Shown here: positions 49,127 through 57,113 of the stretch, piece after piece
How the letters are laid out: every line of letters starts with the position of its first letter
Position numbering within the stretch: position 1 is the first letter of the stretch
Source of the DNA: an uncultured Armatimonadota bacterium
Lineage (GTDB): Bacteria; Armatimonadota; Fimbriimonadia; Fimbriimonadales; Fimbriimonadaceae
DNA: 64,000 nt
Direction: 5' to 3'
NCBI GenBank assembly: GCA_903904815.1
Contig: CAIVDU010000102.1
Coordinates: 30,909-94,908 of the forward strand
The notes under the pieces: generated by a model
The model's input: only the letters and a program-made list of their open reading frames with translations
Told to the model about the DNA's origin: nothing
Database searches by the model: none
Program-made: the position numbers and the translations under genes

Positions 49127-49939
49127 ATGGGAACTCTCAACTGGAACCGCCTTCAGCAACAGCTCCGTGTCGCAACTTGCGGCGTTATCGTCGCTTCATC
49201 GATTGGGCTCTCCTGGGCGTCTCAGTCTCCCCAGACATCCACCGTCCCCTTTGACCTTCAGGGAACCAAGCGGATCGTTTGTCTTGGAGACTCGATCACT
49301 CAGATCGGCGAGGGTCCCGGGGGCTACGTCTGGCTGCTCCGGCATTATTTGAACGATCTCTACCCGCAGCAGGGAATCGAAGTGATCAATGCTGGCATCT
49401 CAGGCAACAAATCGACCGACATGATTGCCCGGTTCCAAACCGACGTGCTCGACAAAAAACCTGACTTGCTCACGATTAGCGTGGGGGTCAACGACGTTTG
49501 GCATGGATTCTATGACAATCATCCGCTTGGCGACGGTCCGCGTGGCGTGAAGCTCGAAGACTATCGCCAGAACGTCGACACAATGATTCGCCGGGCTCAG
49601 TCATCTGGGATTCGAGTGGTGATCCTCTCCGCCACCGTGATTCACGAGGACCTCAAAGATCCGATGAACATCAAGGCAGAGAAGTACAACTCGGCGCTTA
49701 AGGATCTTGCGAAGCAGTATCGGTTGCCCTTCGTTGACTACCAAAAGGCATTCAGGGCGATCATCAGTGCTTATCGACTGAATGCGGGCGGGCGCGACAA
49801 CCTCTTGACCGTCGACGGTGTTCACATGAATGCCGAAGGCAATAAGGTCATGGCCCACGCGCTGCTGACCACACTCGGCGTGCCCCCCGAAGTCCAGGCA
49901 AGCGTCGACGGGCAGATCGCAAAAGAGGAAAAGGGCTAA
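49127..49939 (+). CDS. SGNH/GDSL-family hydrolase
   Basis: A 270-residue exported esterase-like protein. The four SGNH blocks are visible: GDSITQIGEG (Ser), NAGISGNKS (Gly), ISVGVNDVW (Asn) and VDGVHMNAEG with the catalytic Asp and His. ATG 49127 (MGTLNWNRLQQQ) is used because the earlier ATG at 49085 falls inside a palindromic region. A signal region (LRVATCGVIVASSIGLSWAS) follows. It may deacetylate a glycan, but its substrate is unknown. Confidence 0.82.
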   Translation: MGTLNWNRLQQQLRVATCGVIVASSIGLSWASQSPQTSTVPFDLQGTKRIVCLGDSITQIGEGPGGYVWLLRHYLNDLYPQQGIEVINAGISGNKSTDMIARFQTDVLDKKPDLLTISVGVNDVWHGFYDNHPLGDGPRGVKLEDYRQNVDTMIRRAQSSGIRVVILSATVIHEDLKDPMNIKAEKYNSALKDLAKQYRLPFVDYQKAFRAIISAYRLNAGGRDNLLTVDGVHMNAEGNKVMAHALLTTLGVPPEVQASVDGQIAKEEKG

Positions 49940-49948
49940 CCCTCCGAT

Positions 49949-50980
49949 CTATCGGGGCGAAAAACCGAAATCGACCAAATCGGCCCCGTGACTCTCGGCG
50001 TCCGAGATGAAGGCTTCCAACAGTTTGTCGCGGAGTTCTTGGGACAGGTCGGCTAGAATCACGAGCCGTATTCCCCGGTACTCCCTTTGGGAGTTCTTTT
50101 CGAACAGCTTGACTGACGAGTCATTGGGGCCTTTGGGTTTCCACTGGTAAAGCGTTGCCCGTACCAGGCCGTCAGTCAGGCGAATGATCAGGGCGTGCCA
50201 GTCCTTGGAAACGTCCTCCTGGACCTCTTGGATCTGGAAACCCATCGGCAGCCCTTTGGGCATGATCGGAAGGAATCCCATCACCGCCGCCGCGCGGTCC
50301 GGATCGATATCGGAAGGTCTTCGATGCTCCGTCGTATCGATATGGCCGAGAGTCTGGATCGAAAACACATGGGGATCCAGCGCACTCGGGAACTGCAGAT
50401 CCTTGGTTTCGTACTTGACGACGGTTTCTCCACCCCGAGACATGGTCTCAAGCTTCAGTGGGTAAGCCGTCTTAGCCTCTAGGTAGTATCGGCGGACTTC
50501 GAGCTCCGGCGCCTTCGGAGTGGCAATAACGCACAACGTCTTGAGGCCGGCGACCTGGCACTGGCCTTCGAATTTGAACGTGTAGTTTCGGAGCGCCAAC
50601 GGGATTCGGCGGTCCGCCTCTTCATCCCTGGGACGGGAATCTTGCTTGACTAAACGCTTCTCGTCTGGCCAGTAGATGAACGAATGCTCCCCGTCGTCCA
50701 TCGAACAGATCCCCTGCATACAGATCGGAGCGAGAAATGTGTGGCGAATCTTTCCTTCGGCCGACCTTTCCACCTTGAGCGTGTCGTAGCACGACCCACT
50801 CGAGTCCTGCTGGCTCACGATGGCGACGATGTTCACCGCGAACTTTCCTCGAAGACTCTTAATCATCAAGTCCCGCCCCCGGTTATCCGCATTGGGTTCA
50901 GCCAAAGACGCGCATGCGGCGGTCGCCATCAGCGCGATTGCGATCGTTTTCAGGCTAAGGGTCACATTCACACCGAACAA
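49949..50980 (-). CDS. RseB/MucB-like periplasmic sigma-factor regulatory protein
   Basis: A 343-residue exported protein starting near TTG 50980, with a signal sequence (VTLSLKTIAIALMATAACASLAE). The body resembles the RseB/LolA-like beta fold (DDGEHSFIYWPDEKRLVKQDSRPRD; MPKGLPMGFQI). RseB-type proteins bind and protect the anti-sigma factor until the envelope is stressed. It lies directly after the anti-sigma gene, which supports this. A start further downstream cannot be excluded. Confidence 0.7.
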   Translation of the reverse strand: MFGVNVTLSLKTIAIALMATAACASLAEPNADNRGRDLMIKSLRGKFAVNIVAIVSQQDSSGSCYDTLKVERSAEGKIRHTFLAPICMQGICSMDDGEHSFIYWPDEKRLVKQDSRPRDEEADRRIPLALRNYTFKFEGQCQVAGLKTLCVIATPKAPELEVRRYYLEAKTAYPLKLETMSRGGETVVKYETKDLQFPSALDPHVFSIQTLGHIDTTEHRRPSDIDPDRAAAVMGFLPIMPKGLPMGFQIQEVQEDVSKDWHALIIRLTDGLVRATLYQWKPKGPNDSSVKLFEKNSQREYRGIRLVILADLSQELRDKLLEAFISDAESHGADLVDFGFSPR

Positions 50981-50981
50981 A

Positions 50982-51449
50982 TCAACGAGAGTCGGCGGCC
51001 GACCAAACGGGAGTTCCCGAAACGGGGTCCGAAATTGACGAGGTCATCTCATCTCTGCGCACTTCAAAATCGATCCCAGATACCGGGCGAGCCTGGTGGG
51101 GCCGAATCGCCTCGGTCTGGGTGGGGCTGATTGAACCCAGAACTTGAAGGGTGGCCAGCATGGTGACCCCCGCCACACCGGCGAACAGGATCGCCGAATG
51201 ATAGACCGAAAACGAACTCTTGGGAGAGCGATTGGACATGACGGCTGCCGTCAGCCTTTCTTCGAGTCCCTTCGGAGGTTGTGGGCAATCCAGCGAGCCG
51301 ATGAGACGCTTCAATCCCTTGAGTTCAGCCGCCTCTTCCCGGCACTTTTGGCACTGATTGAGATGGTCCCGGAGGCAGAACATCTCTTGCCCAGTGAGTT
51401 CGCCATCGAGGTAGGCAGAAAGTCGTGACTCTACCGATTTACAGTTCAT
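50982..51449 (-). CDS. zinc-finger anti-sigma factor
   Basis: A 155-residue membrane protein. The N-terminal anti-sigma zinc finger has the ZAS pattern HLNQCQKCREEAAELKG with an upstream Cys (MNCKSVESRLSAYLDGEL), and one transmembrane segment follows (YHSAILFAGVAGVTMLATLQV). It probably holds the adjacent ECF sigma factor inactive. Its start overlaps the sigma gene by 11 nt. Confidence 0.85.
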   Translation of the reverse strand: MNCKSVESRLSAYLDGELTGQEMFCLRDHLNQCQKCREEAAELKGLKRLIGSLDCPQPPKGLEERLTAAVMSNRSPKSSFSVYHSAILFAGVAGVTMLATLQVLGSISPTQTEAIRPHQARPVSGIDFEVRRDEMTSSISDPVSGTPVWSAADSR

Positions 51450-52032
51450 TGCTTAGACTCCTGTAGGTCTCTGGGGCATGTTTCAGTAGGTGGGATCTCA
51501 ACTGTTTTCGTCCTCGATGAATTCGAGAACGCACCGTGCCTACCGACGTGCCCATAATCTCGGCGACCTCTTCGTAAGCCATTCCTTCTACGTCGGCAAG
51601 AAGAACGGCAGTGCGGAATTCGGCGGTCATCGAAAGCAGCGCGGCCTGAACGGGAGGCTCCAAAGAGTTCTCCAACAGGACTCGGTCAGGCGCATTCTCG
51701 ACGTCCGGCAATTCCCAAGCGGAAGCCCCATCTTCACCGGCAGAATGGATGCTGGTCGTCCGGATTCTTCCCCGCCTCCGCACCATGTCGATATGCGCGT
51801 TGCTAATGATTCGATATAGCCAACTCGTGAACGGCAGCGACTGATCGTAGCGATGGAAGAACCGAAACGCGCGAACGAACGACTCTTGAACGAGATCTTC
51901 AGCCTCAGTCGGGTTTCCGGTTAACCGGTAGGCGAGGCTGTAGGCTTGCTTGTGGGAATCCCTTAGGAGTCCATCGAACAAGGCTCGCCTCTCGACGGTA
52001 TCGACTCGGTCTCTTACGGCAGTTAAGAACAT
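51439..52032 (-). CDS. ECF RNA polymerase sigma factor, RpoE-like
   Basis: A 197-residue ECF sigma factor from ATG 52032 (MFLTAVRDRVDTVERRALF). Region 2 shows PTEAEDLVQESFVRAFRFFHRYD and FTSWLYRIISNAHIDMVRRR, and region 4 shows ADVEGMAYEEVAEIMGTSVGTVRSRIHRGRKQL. It starts a sigma, anti-sigma, RseB operon, a classical envelope-stress arrangement. A matching ECF-type promoter lies just upstream. Confidence 0.92.
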   Translation of the reverse strand: MFLTAVRDRVDTVERRALFDGLLRDSHKQAYSLAYRLTGNPTEAEDLVQESFVRAFRFFHRYDQSLPFTSWLYRIISNAHIDMVRRRGRIRTTSIHSAGEDGASAWELPDVENAPDRVLLENSLEPPVQAALLSMTAEFRTAVLLADVEGMAYEEVAEIMGTSVGTVRSRIHRGRKQLRSHLLKHAPETYRSLSNEL

Positions 52033-52048
52033 GGTGCAGACGAACCTT

Positions 52049-52077
52049 TTTACGCGATCAACTCCATGTTTTGTTCC
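52049..52077 (-). promoter_or_regulatory. candidate autoregulated ECF promoter
   Basis: On the minus strand GGAAC (52077-52073) and CGTAAA (52054-52049) are 18 nt apart. This fits the GGAAC/CGT-type layout of ECF promoters. It overlaps the start of the intergenic gap, next to the end of holB at 52086. Confidence 0.4.
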
Positions 52078-52085
52078 AGGCGTGC

Positions 52086-53045
52086 CTAACGGGCCAATAT
52101 CCCCGTAAATAGAGCATCCAGCGCCAGACCGATACTCGCGTTGCCAACGACTCGACGATGGGCTTCCAAGACCTTCTGACTCCAACGTGGGTCCGCAGTC
52201 TTCGACCGCGACAGCGCAATCGCTAAGGTCTCGAGCGCCTCCGCTTGAGCGGCACGCGCTCCGCAGCCGAGCGCTTTTTCAATGCCCTCGCAGATCGAAC
52301 GAAACTGTTCGCTGGCAACCAAGGCGCCGCCTGGTGATCTGGTGGGGAGGCTTTCGGCAAACTCGTAAATGGCACGATACCGGTCCGCGTGAGCCAAGAC
52401 GTGGGCCGTTCTACCCGGAGCCCCTTCCGAGAGGAGCAGGTCGGCCGGAGTCGCTTCCGGATACAGACGCACCATCTCCTCGTGAGTCGGGAGTTCACAG
52501 GCAACCCCCAAGCACCGGGACAAGATCGTCGCCGGAACGGCGCTTATCATGTCGGTAGTGAGCACGATTCGGGCATGAGGGTGAGGTTCTTCGAGAGTTT
52601 TGAGCAACGAGTTGAACGCGTCACGGTTCATGCGATGCGCCTGCTCGATCATCACGACCTTATGACGAGCCATCAGTGGTGGAGTGCGGAAGAACTCCAA
52701 TAGAGGCACTGGATCATCTTTGTCCTTATCCTTAGACTCTACAATCGCAGCAACCCTGATGATGGAACTCGGTCCGGTTGGGCCGATGTATAGAAAGTCG
52801 GCGCTGGTGCCTCTCGCGAACGCGCCACATGCCCGGCACGTACCGTCGGCCCCATCTTCACCGGGGTGTTGGCAGAGCCAGGCCTGCGAAAGGAGCCGGG
52901 CAAGCGCGTTTTTTCCAGAGCCCTTGGCGCCATAAAGCAGCAGGGCGTGCACGGCGGACTTTCCGGTAGCGACTTGCCGAATGACTCGCTTAGCCCCAGC
53001 GAGGCCAGCAAGGTCGTCCAGCTTAGAAACGGTGGAACTGCTCAA
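52086..53045 (-). CDS. holB: DNA polymerase III delta-prime subunit
   Basis: A 319-residue clamp-loader AAA+ protein. It has Walker A GAKGSGKNALARLL, a zinc-type cysteine set (LCQHPGEDGADGTCRAC) and the sensor-like VVMIEQAHRMNRDAFNSLLKTLEEP typical of DnaX/HolB. The Walker B Asp is replaced (IEQAH), as expected for a non-catalytic delta-prime. The start is TTG 53045, overlapping the end of the darA gene by 23 nt. Confidence 0.88.
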   Translation of the reverse strand: MSSSTVSKLDDLAGLAGAKRVIRQVATGKSAVHALLLYGAKGSGKNALARLLSQAWLCQHPGEDGADGTCRACGAFARGTSADFLYIGPTGPSSIIRVAAIVESKDKDKDDPVPLLEFFRTPPLMARHKVVMIEQAHRMNRDAFNSLLKTLEEPHPHARIVLTTDMISAVPATILSRCLGVACELPTHEEMVRLYPEATPADLLLSEGAPGRTAHVLAHADRYRAIYEFAESLPTRSPGGALVASEQFRSICEGIEKALGCGARAAQAEALETLAIALSRSKTADPRWSQKVLEAHRRVVGNASIGLALDALFTGILAR

Positions 53046-53352
53046 CGTTCATCACAAACATCACGGCCCCGCCCACGGGCACCTTCACTGGGCTCGGAAT
53101 AAACGCTCCCGGGGGCGCCGTCTCAAATGGCATCACGTTCACGAGTTGCTCGCGACTCTGACAGTTCTGGGCGACGACCCGTTGCAACTCACCCAGTTCC
53201 GCCTCCTCGACGCCAATGAGAAAAGTTGTGTTCCCTTCACGAAGGAACCCGCCCGTCGATCCAATCACCGTAAATTTGAATCCAGCTTTGACCAATTCAT
53301 CGGTGACATGGCCTTTGTCGCGGTTGTGAACGATGCAAACAGCGAGCTTCAC
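53023..53352 (-). CDS. darA: cyclic-di-AMP receptor, PII-like (DarA)
   Basis: GTG 53352 gives exactly 109 residues, the usual length of the DUF970/DarA family. Family motifs are visible: MKLAVCIVHNRDKGHVTDELVKAGFKFTVIGSTGGFLREGNTTFLIGVEE. DarA binds c-di-AMP as a trimer. It sits before holB as in Bacillus (yaaQ-holB). TATAAT lies 6 nt before the start, so the transcript is probably leaderless. A longer frame upstream to 53676 lacks support. Confidence 0.9.
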   Translation of the reverse strand: MKLAVCIVHNRDKGHVTDELVKAGFKFTVIGSTGGFLREGNTTFLIGVEEAELGELQRVVAQNCQSREQLVNVMPFETAPPGAFIPSPVKVPVGGAVMFVMNVEQFHRF

Positions 53353-53358
53353 AACCGG

Positions 53359-53364
53359 ATTATA
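53359..53364 (-). promoter_or_regulatory. TATAAT -10 of darA, leaderless
   Basis: A perfect -10 hexamer placed 6 nt before GTG 53352, divergent from the promoter of the gene at 53404. Confidence 0.6.
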
Positions 53365-53390
53365 TAACGTTGGGCCAAAGCCGAACCGAA

Positions 53391-53396
53391 TACACT
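53391..53396 (+). promoter_or_regulatory. TACACT -10, leaderless hydrolase start
   Basis: TACACT lies 7 nt before ATG 53404. No Shine-Dalgarno site occurs. Confidence 0.45.
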
Positions 53397-53403
53397 TCCT
53401 CCT

Positions 53404-54090
53404 ATGCTGTTTCCGGTTAACCCCGTTACCGTCGTTATGATCCACGGCGCTGGTGGAGGAGGGTGGGAATACGAAAAGTGGCGGCCGGTGTTTGAGGCTC
53501 GCGGTTGGAAAGTGGTCAATCGTGATCTTGTTCCAGTTCACGGAGGATATGCCCACACAAAGATCGGCGACTATGTGGATCAGGTCATCGGCTGGTGCCC
53601 CAAAAACTCTCCCGTGATCCTCATAGGGGCAAGTATGGGTGGGCGGCTTGCGCTCGAAGCAGCGCCGAAGGTCCATCCCGTCGCGATCGTGATGGTGAAC
53701 TCAGTGCCTCCTGAGGGACATAATCCGAGGAAATTTCCTTCAGTGGTCAAGTGGGCCAACGGTCCACTCAAAGACACGATCGACTCAATGCCGGATAGCG
53801 ATCAGGCCACGATCCAGTGGGCATGGAAGCGCTGGCGAGACGAATCTGGATCGGTGATGGAATCGCTTTCCAAGGGAGGGAACGTCCTATCTCCCACTTG
53901 CCCCGTACTGGTGGTCATTGGAGAGAGCGATGGAGATGTTCCGCCAAAGGTAAGCCATCAGGTCGCAAAGCGATTCAGGGCGATGGTGCTGAGCTACCCG
54001 GGCATGAGCCATGTGGGGCCGCTCCTGAGTCGATCGGCGGCAAAGGTAGCCCAAGACGTTGTCAATAAGCTCAGCGAGTTGATCCACTAG
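53404..54090 (+). CDS. alpha/beta hydrolase
   Basis: A 228-residue alpha/beta hydrolase: oxyanion segment MIHGAGGGGWEYEKWRP, nucleophile elbow LIGASMGGRLAL, acid ESDGDVP and His in GMSHVGPL. No secretion signal. The substrate is unknown. Its 3' end overlaps by 4 bp the stop of the convergent thioesterase gene. Confidence 0.85.
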   Translation: MLFPVNPVTVVMIHGAGGGGWEYEKWRPVFEARGWKVVNRDLVPVHGGYAHTKIGDYVDQVIGWCPKNSPVILIGASMGGRLALEAAPKVHPVAIVMVNSVPPEGHNPRKFPSVVKWANGPLKDTIDSMPDSDQATIQWAWKRWRDESGSVMESLSKGGNVLSPTCPVLVVIGESDGDVPPKVSHQVAKRFRAMVLSYPGMSHVGPLLSRSAAKVAQDVVNKLSELIH

Positions 54091-54518
54091 GCGAGAGCGG
54101 TGTCCGGTGAGTCGAAAGCGTGAATCACCTCAGCGGGCATCGCACGGGGCCGCCGAGTCTCCGGATCAATCCAGACCCACTCCGTCTCCGCTTCCGCCAG
54201 CAGTTCCTCGCCTCTTAAAATCCACACGTGACGAAGAGCGCGCGCGGCCCTCATCTCTCCGATGCACGTGGCGATTTCAAGGTGATCCCCTTCGCGAGCC
54301 GACCGAAAATAGGTGATCGTGTGCCTTCGCACGACGAACACGCCGCCTCGGGCCACCATTCCATCAAAGTCCAGACCAACGCTGGCCGCATGGGATCGGG
54401 CCGCCAACTCCACGTACTGCAGATAGACCGCGTTGTTGACGTGGTCGAGTTCGTCGATCGCGTCAGGCTGAACCGTGACCTCGACTCGGTACTGGATCGC
54501 ATCCGGATCGAACTTCAT
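54087..54518 (-). CDS. 4HBT-type acyl-CoA thioesterase
   Basis: A 143-residue hotdog-fold protein with the family pattern DAIDELDHVNNAVYLQYVELAARSH, where the second Asp is the likely catalytic residue, and YFRSAREGDHLEI. It should hydrolyse a short acyl-CoA. It is coupled to the upstream amidotransferase gene (TGATG). Confidence 0.85.
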   Translation of the reverse strand: MKFDPDAIQYRVEVTVQPDAIDELDHVNNAVYLQYVELAARSHAASVGLDFDGMVARGGVFVVRRHTITYFRSAREGDHLEIATCIGEMRAARALRHVWILRGEELLAEAETEWVWIDPETRRPRAMPAEVIHAFDSPDTALA

Positions 54519-55135
54519 CAGACGGTCGCGGGCTGGGACAAATTGACCCTCTTTACGAAGTTCTGAACGATTCGAATTCCTTCTTCGGTGAGAACCGATT
54601 CGGGATGAAACTGGACGCCCTCGATGGGCAGTCTTTCGTGGCGAAGCCCCATGATCTCGCCGTCGTCATCCGCGGTGGCCGTGACGTAGAAACCTGGAGG
54701 CACCGAGTCCTTCGTGACCACGAGAGAGTGGTATCGAATCGCGCGAAACGGATTCGGCATTCCTTCGAACAACCCCTTGCCGTCATGACTGACCATCGAC
54801 GCCTTGCCGTGCATGATGTTCTTGGCCTGCTTCACGATCCCGCCCGCGACATGGCCAATTGCTTGGTGACCAAGGCAGACGCCAAATAGTGGAACCGAGA
54901 AGGCGCTTGGATTGGTCTCGCTGGAGAGCGCCGCCCGAAGAATATCGAGGCATATGCCCGACTCTTTGGGCGTACATGGCCCCGGGGAAAGCATGATTCC
55001 GTCCGGTCGCAGCCTCTCGATCTCCTCCACGGAAATCTCGTCATTTCGCTTCACAAGGATGTCCGCCCCGCTCTGGCCCAAGTATTGGACCAGGTTATAG
55101 GTGAACGAATCGTAGTTATCGACGACCAGAATCAT
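54518..55135 (-). CDS. trpG: anthranilate/aminodeoxychorismate synthase glutamine amidotransferase
   Basis: A 205-residue class I glutamine amidotransferase from ATG 55135 (MILVVDNYDSFTYNLVQYLGQSG). The catalytic Cys is in PLFGVCLGHQAIGH and the His-Glu pair in GVQFHPESVLTEEG. It supplies ammonia for anthranilate or aminodeoxychorismate synthesis (trpG or pabA); the two cannot be separated by sequence. No large-subunit gene is next to it. The promoter is leaderless. Confidence 0.9.
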   Translation of the reverse strand: MILVVDNYDSFTYNLVQYLGQSGADILVKRNDEISVEEIERLRPDGIMLSPGPCTPKESGICLDILRAALSSETNPSAFSVPLFGVCLGHQAIGHVAGGIVKQAKNIMHGKASMVSHDGKGLFEGMPNPFRAIRYHSLVVTKDSVPPGFYVTATADDDGEIMGLRHERLPIEGVQFHPESVLTEEGIRIVQNFVKRVNLSQPATV

Positions 55136-55141
55136 GAAGGG

Positions 55142-55147
55142 AGTGTA
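55142..55147 (-). promoter_or_regulatory. TACACT -10, leaderless trpG start
   Basis: TACACT is 6 nt before the trpG ATG at 55135. Confidence 0.5.
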
Positions 55148-55163
55148 CTGCGAACAGACCAAG

Positions 55164-55169
55164 TAAGCT
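55164..55169 (+). promoter_or_regulatory. TAAGCT -10, leaderless start
   Basis: TAAGCT lies 6 nt before ATG 55176, divergent from the trpG promoter 16 bp away. Confidence 0.45.
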
Positions 55170-55175
55170 TCAGAA

Positions 55176-55928
55176 ATGGCGAAGAAGCCGATTTCCATCC
55201 AGCTCTACACCGTACGCACTCTTCTTGAGGCGACTGACCCATTCGTGGTCCTTCAGCAGATTGCCGACATCGGTTTCGACGCCGTCGAGGGGTTCATCGG
55301 GGAATCACCCGAAGAATTTCGCCGTCGAGTCGCCGACATGGGGATGGAAATCTCCTCCTATTTCGGGGCGGTTCCCACGCCTGACAACGTTCAGAAGTTT
55401 ATCGACACCGCTCATGGCTTGGGGGTAAAACACACGGTCGCCGGGTTCTGGATCCCCGAGCTAGAAACGGTCGAAGCGATTGAGCGTTCCGCCCACCAAG
55501 TCAACGCGATCCTTCCCGCCATCCACGAGGCCGGCCTTACCTTTTCGCTCCACAACCACTGGATGGAGTTCGGCGAAGTCGAGGGCAAGCTGGTGGTGGA
55601 CCGCCTAATTGAGATCTGCCCCGACGTCAGACTGGAGTTGGACATCTATTGGGCGGCCAATTTCGGAGCGCATCGGTCCGAAGATATGGTCAAACGGTAT
55701 CGAGACCGAATCCACCTGATGCATGTAAAAGACGGTCCTCTCGAAGAGGGCAAGCCGATGTTGCCAGCGGGTGAGGGAAAGGTCGACATTCCCGCCTGTA
55801 TTTTGGCCGCCGACCCCAACAAGCTGGATTGGCTCATTGTCGAGCTGGACGAGTTCGACGGCCCTATGATGGACGCGGTGGAGAGAAGCTATCGCTACCT
55901 CTCAGGTCTAGAGATCGAGGTCCCATAA
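55176..55928 (+). CDS. sugar phosphate isomerase/epimerase (TIM-barrel, AP-endonuclease 2 fold)
   Basis: A 250-residue xylose-isomerase-like TIM-barrel protein. Segments include GFDAVEGFIGESPEEF, FSLHNHWMEFGEVEGK (metal-binding His and Glu), ELDIYWAANFG, HLMHVKDGPL and VELDEFDGPMMDAV. Metal ligands look complete. The sugar substrate is not known. It ends in a strong bidirectional terminator at 55930-55969. Confidence 0.85.
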   Translation: MAKKPISIQLYTVRTLLEATDPFVVLQQIADIGFDAVEGFIGESPEEFRRRVADMGMEISSYFGAVPTPDNVQKFIDTAHGLGVKHTVAGFWIPELETVEAIERSAHQVNAILPAIHEAGLTFSLHNHWMEFGEVEGKLVVDRLIEICPDVRLELDIYWAANFGAHRSEDMVKRYRDRIHLMHVKDGPLEEGKPMLPAGEGKVDIPACILAADPNKLDWLIVELDEFDGPMMDAVERSYRYLSGLEIEVP

Positions 55929-55929
55929 A

Positions 55930-55969
55930 AGAAGAAAGCCTCGCCCGTCCCTGGGCGAGGCTTTCTTCT
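55930..55969. terminator. bidirectional terminator, 17-bp perfect stem
   Basis: Both 17-nt arms (55930-55946 and 55953-55969) pair perfectly around GTCCCT. Each transcript side ends in a CTTTCTTCT tract. It separates the converging isomerase and DUF3011 genes. Confidence 0.85.
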
Positions 55970-55980
55970 CTGGTTTGAAC

Positions 55981-56379
55981 TTAGTTGTGGTCGTGATCTC
56001 GGCCATGCCAGCCTTGCCAATCTCGATCCTTCCACTCGCGGAAGTCATGGTCCCGGTCTCGGTCCACTCGATGGTCGTCCCAGTCACGATGCCAATCACC
56101 CGGTCGTCGACCAGCAATCTCGAAGACGGCTCGGCAACCTCGGTCTACCCAAATGCCGCGATCAGTGATTCCCCAACTTCGTCCGTAGGTGCAACCGGCA
56201 TTCGAAAGCCGTTTGACGAGTCGGATTGGACGATCGGTCGGAACCCTCATGAGTCTCCATCCATAGGAGTCGCTCTGAACGGTCACCCGCCACGTGTCCC
56301 AATACCCCGCGAAGGCCGACATTACGGTCAGAGCGAGGACACCAGAGACAACTACGATCTTGTTAAAGTTAAACTTCAT
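55981..56379 (-). CDS. secreted DUF3011-type protein
   Basis: A 132-residue exported protein with signal MKFNFNKIVVVSGVLALTVMSAFA. The core, CTYGRSWGITDRGIWVDRGCRAVFEI, matches DUF3011, although one of the usual Cys residues is missing. The C-terminus is His/Asp/Arg/Trp-rich (DWHRDWDDHRVDRDRDHD), perhaps a metal-binding tail. SD-like AGGGGA precedes the ATG. Confidence 0.75.
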   Translation of the reverse strand: MKFNFNKIVVVSGVLALTVMSAFAGYWDTWRVTVQSDSYGWRLMRVPTDRPIRLVKRLSNAGCTYGRSWGITDRGIWVDRGCRAVFEIAGRRPGDWHRDWDDHRVDRDRDHDFREWKDRDWQGWHGRDHDHN

Positions 56380-56492
56380 TTTCCCTTTTCCCCTTTCAGG
56401 TGCTAGAGCAATGGACGCAGGACGGGCCCAGGTGTTTCAGTGAAGTACCGAATACCTAGGCCCAACGACCCGCTCGCTGGCGGTATCTGAAG

Positions 56493-57113
56493 TCAGTTCC
56501 CGTATTTGATCGCACAGCCGTAGGGGCGAGTGCTCGACTCTTCGAGCGGCTTGCCGGCGATTGCCAGCTTCAGATTTGTCAGCACGTAGTTCTTGGCGCC
56601 CTTCACGTCTTCTGGGTCGGCGGTCGGACGATCGTCGATGGCTCCGTTGTAGATCACGACGCCCTTCGGATCGATGATCACGACCTGCGGAGTCGCATGG
56701 GCTGAATAGATCTTGCCAACCCTTCCATTGGTGTCTAAGATTGTGGCCGTGCTGTTAACTTTCCAGTTCTTGCGGAGGGCGTTCGCCGTGTCGGGTGTGA
56801 GGTAGCCAGGTCGGCCTTCAGCCGATGAATCGATAGTGAGCCAAACCGCGCCCAACTCGGTCGCTTCTTTCTGGGCGGACTGCATGTTTCCACTGCCATA
56901 GTGCTTCTTCACGAATGGGCACTCCGGATTCGTCCATTCCAAGACGACGAATTTCCCCCGGTACTGGGAAATGTCCTCTGTCTTTCCGTTGGTGTCTGAG
57001 GCACTCCACTGGGGCGTGACCTCACCAATGACCGCCTTGTCGGCGCTGTGTCGAGTGGCCGCACTGATGGTCAGGGCGGCAAGTGCAAGGCTAGCGAATG
57101 CGATTGCTTTCAT
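56493..57113 (-). CDS. thioredoxin-family protein (AhpC/TSA-like)
   Basis: A 206-residue exported protein (MKAIAFASLALAALTISAATR). The thioredoxin fold shows VVLEWTNPECPFVKKHYGSGNMQ, a single-Cys variant with no CxxC, and the C-terminal RPYGCAIKYGN, as in a group of AhpC/TSA-like thioredoxins. It is coupled by ATGA to the DsbD-N gene before it. This suggests that the two act together in periplasmic redox chemistry. Confidence 0.8.
   Translation of the reverse strand: MKAIAFASLALAALTISAATRHSADKAVIGEVTPQWSASDTNGKTEDISQYRGKFVVLEWTNPECPFVKKHYGSGNMQSAQKEATELGAVWLTIDSSAEGRPGYLTPDTANALRKNWKVNSTATILDTNGRVGKIYSAHATPQVVIIDPKGVVIYNGAIDDRPTADPEDVKGAKNYVLTNLKLAIAGKPLEESSTRPYGCAIKYGN

Noticed and set aside
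53353..53676. N-terminal extension of darA
   Set aside because: It would overlap the divergent hydrolase gene; GTG 53352 gives the exact family length and has a TATAAT at the right distance.
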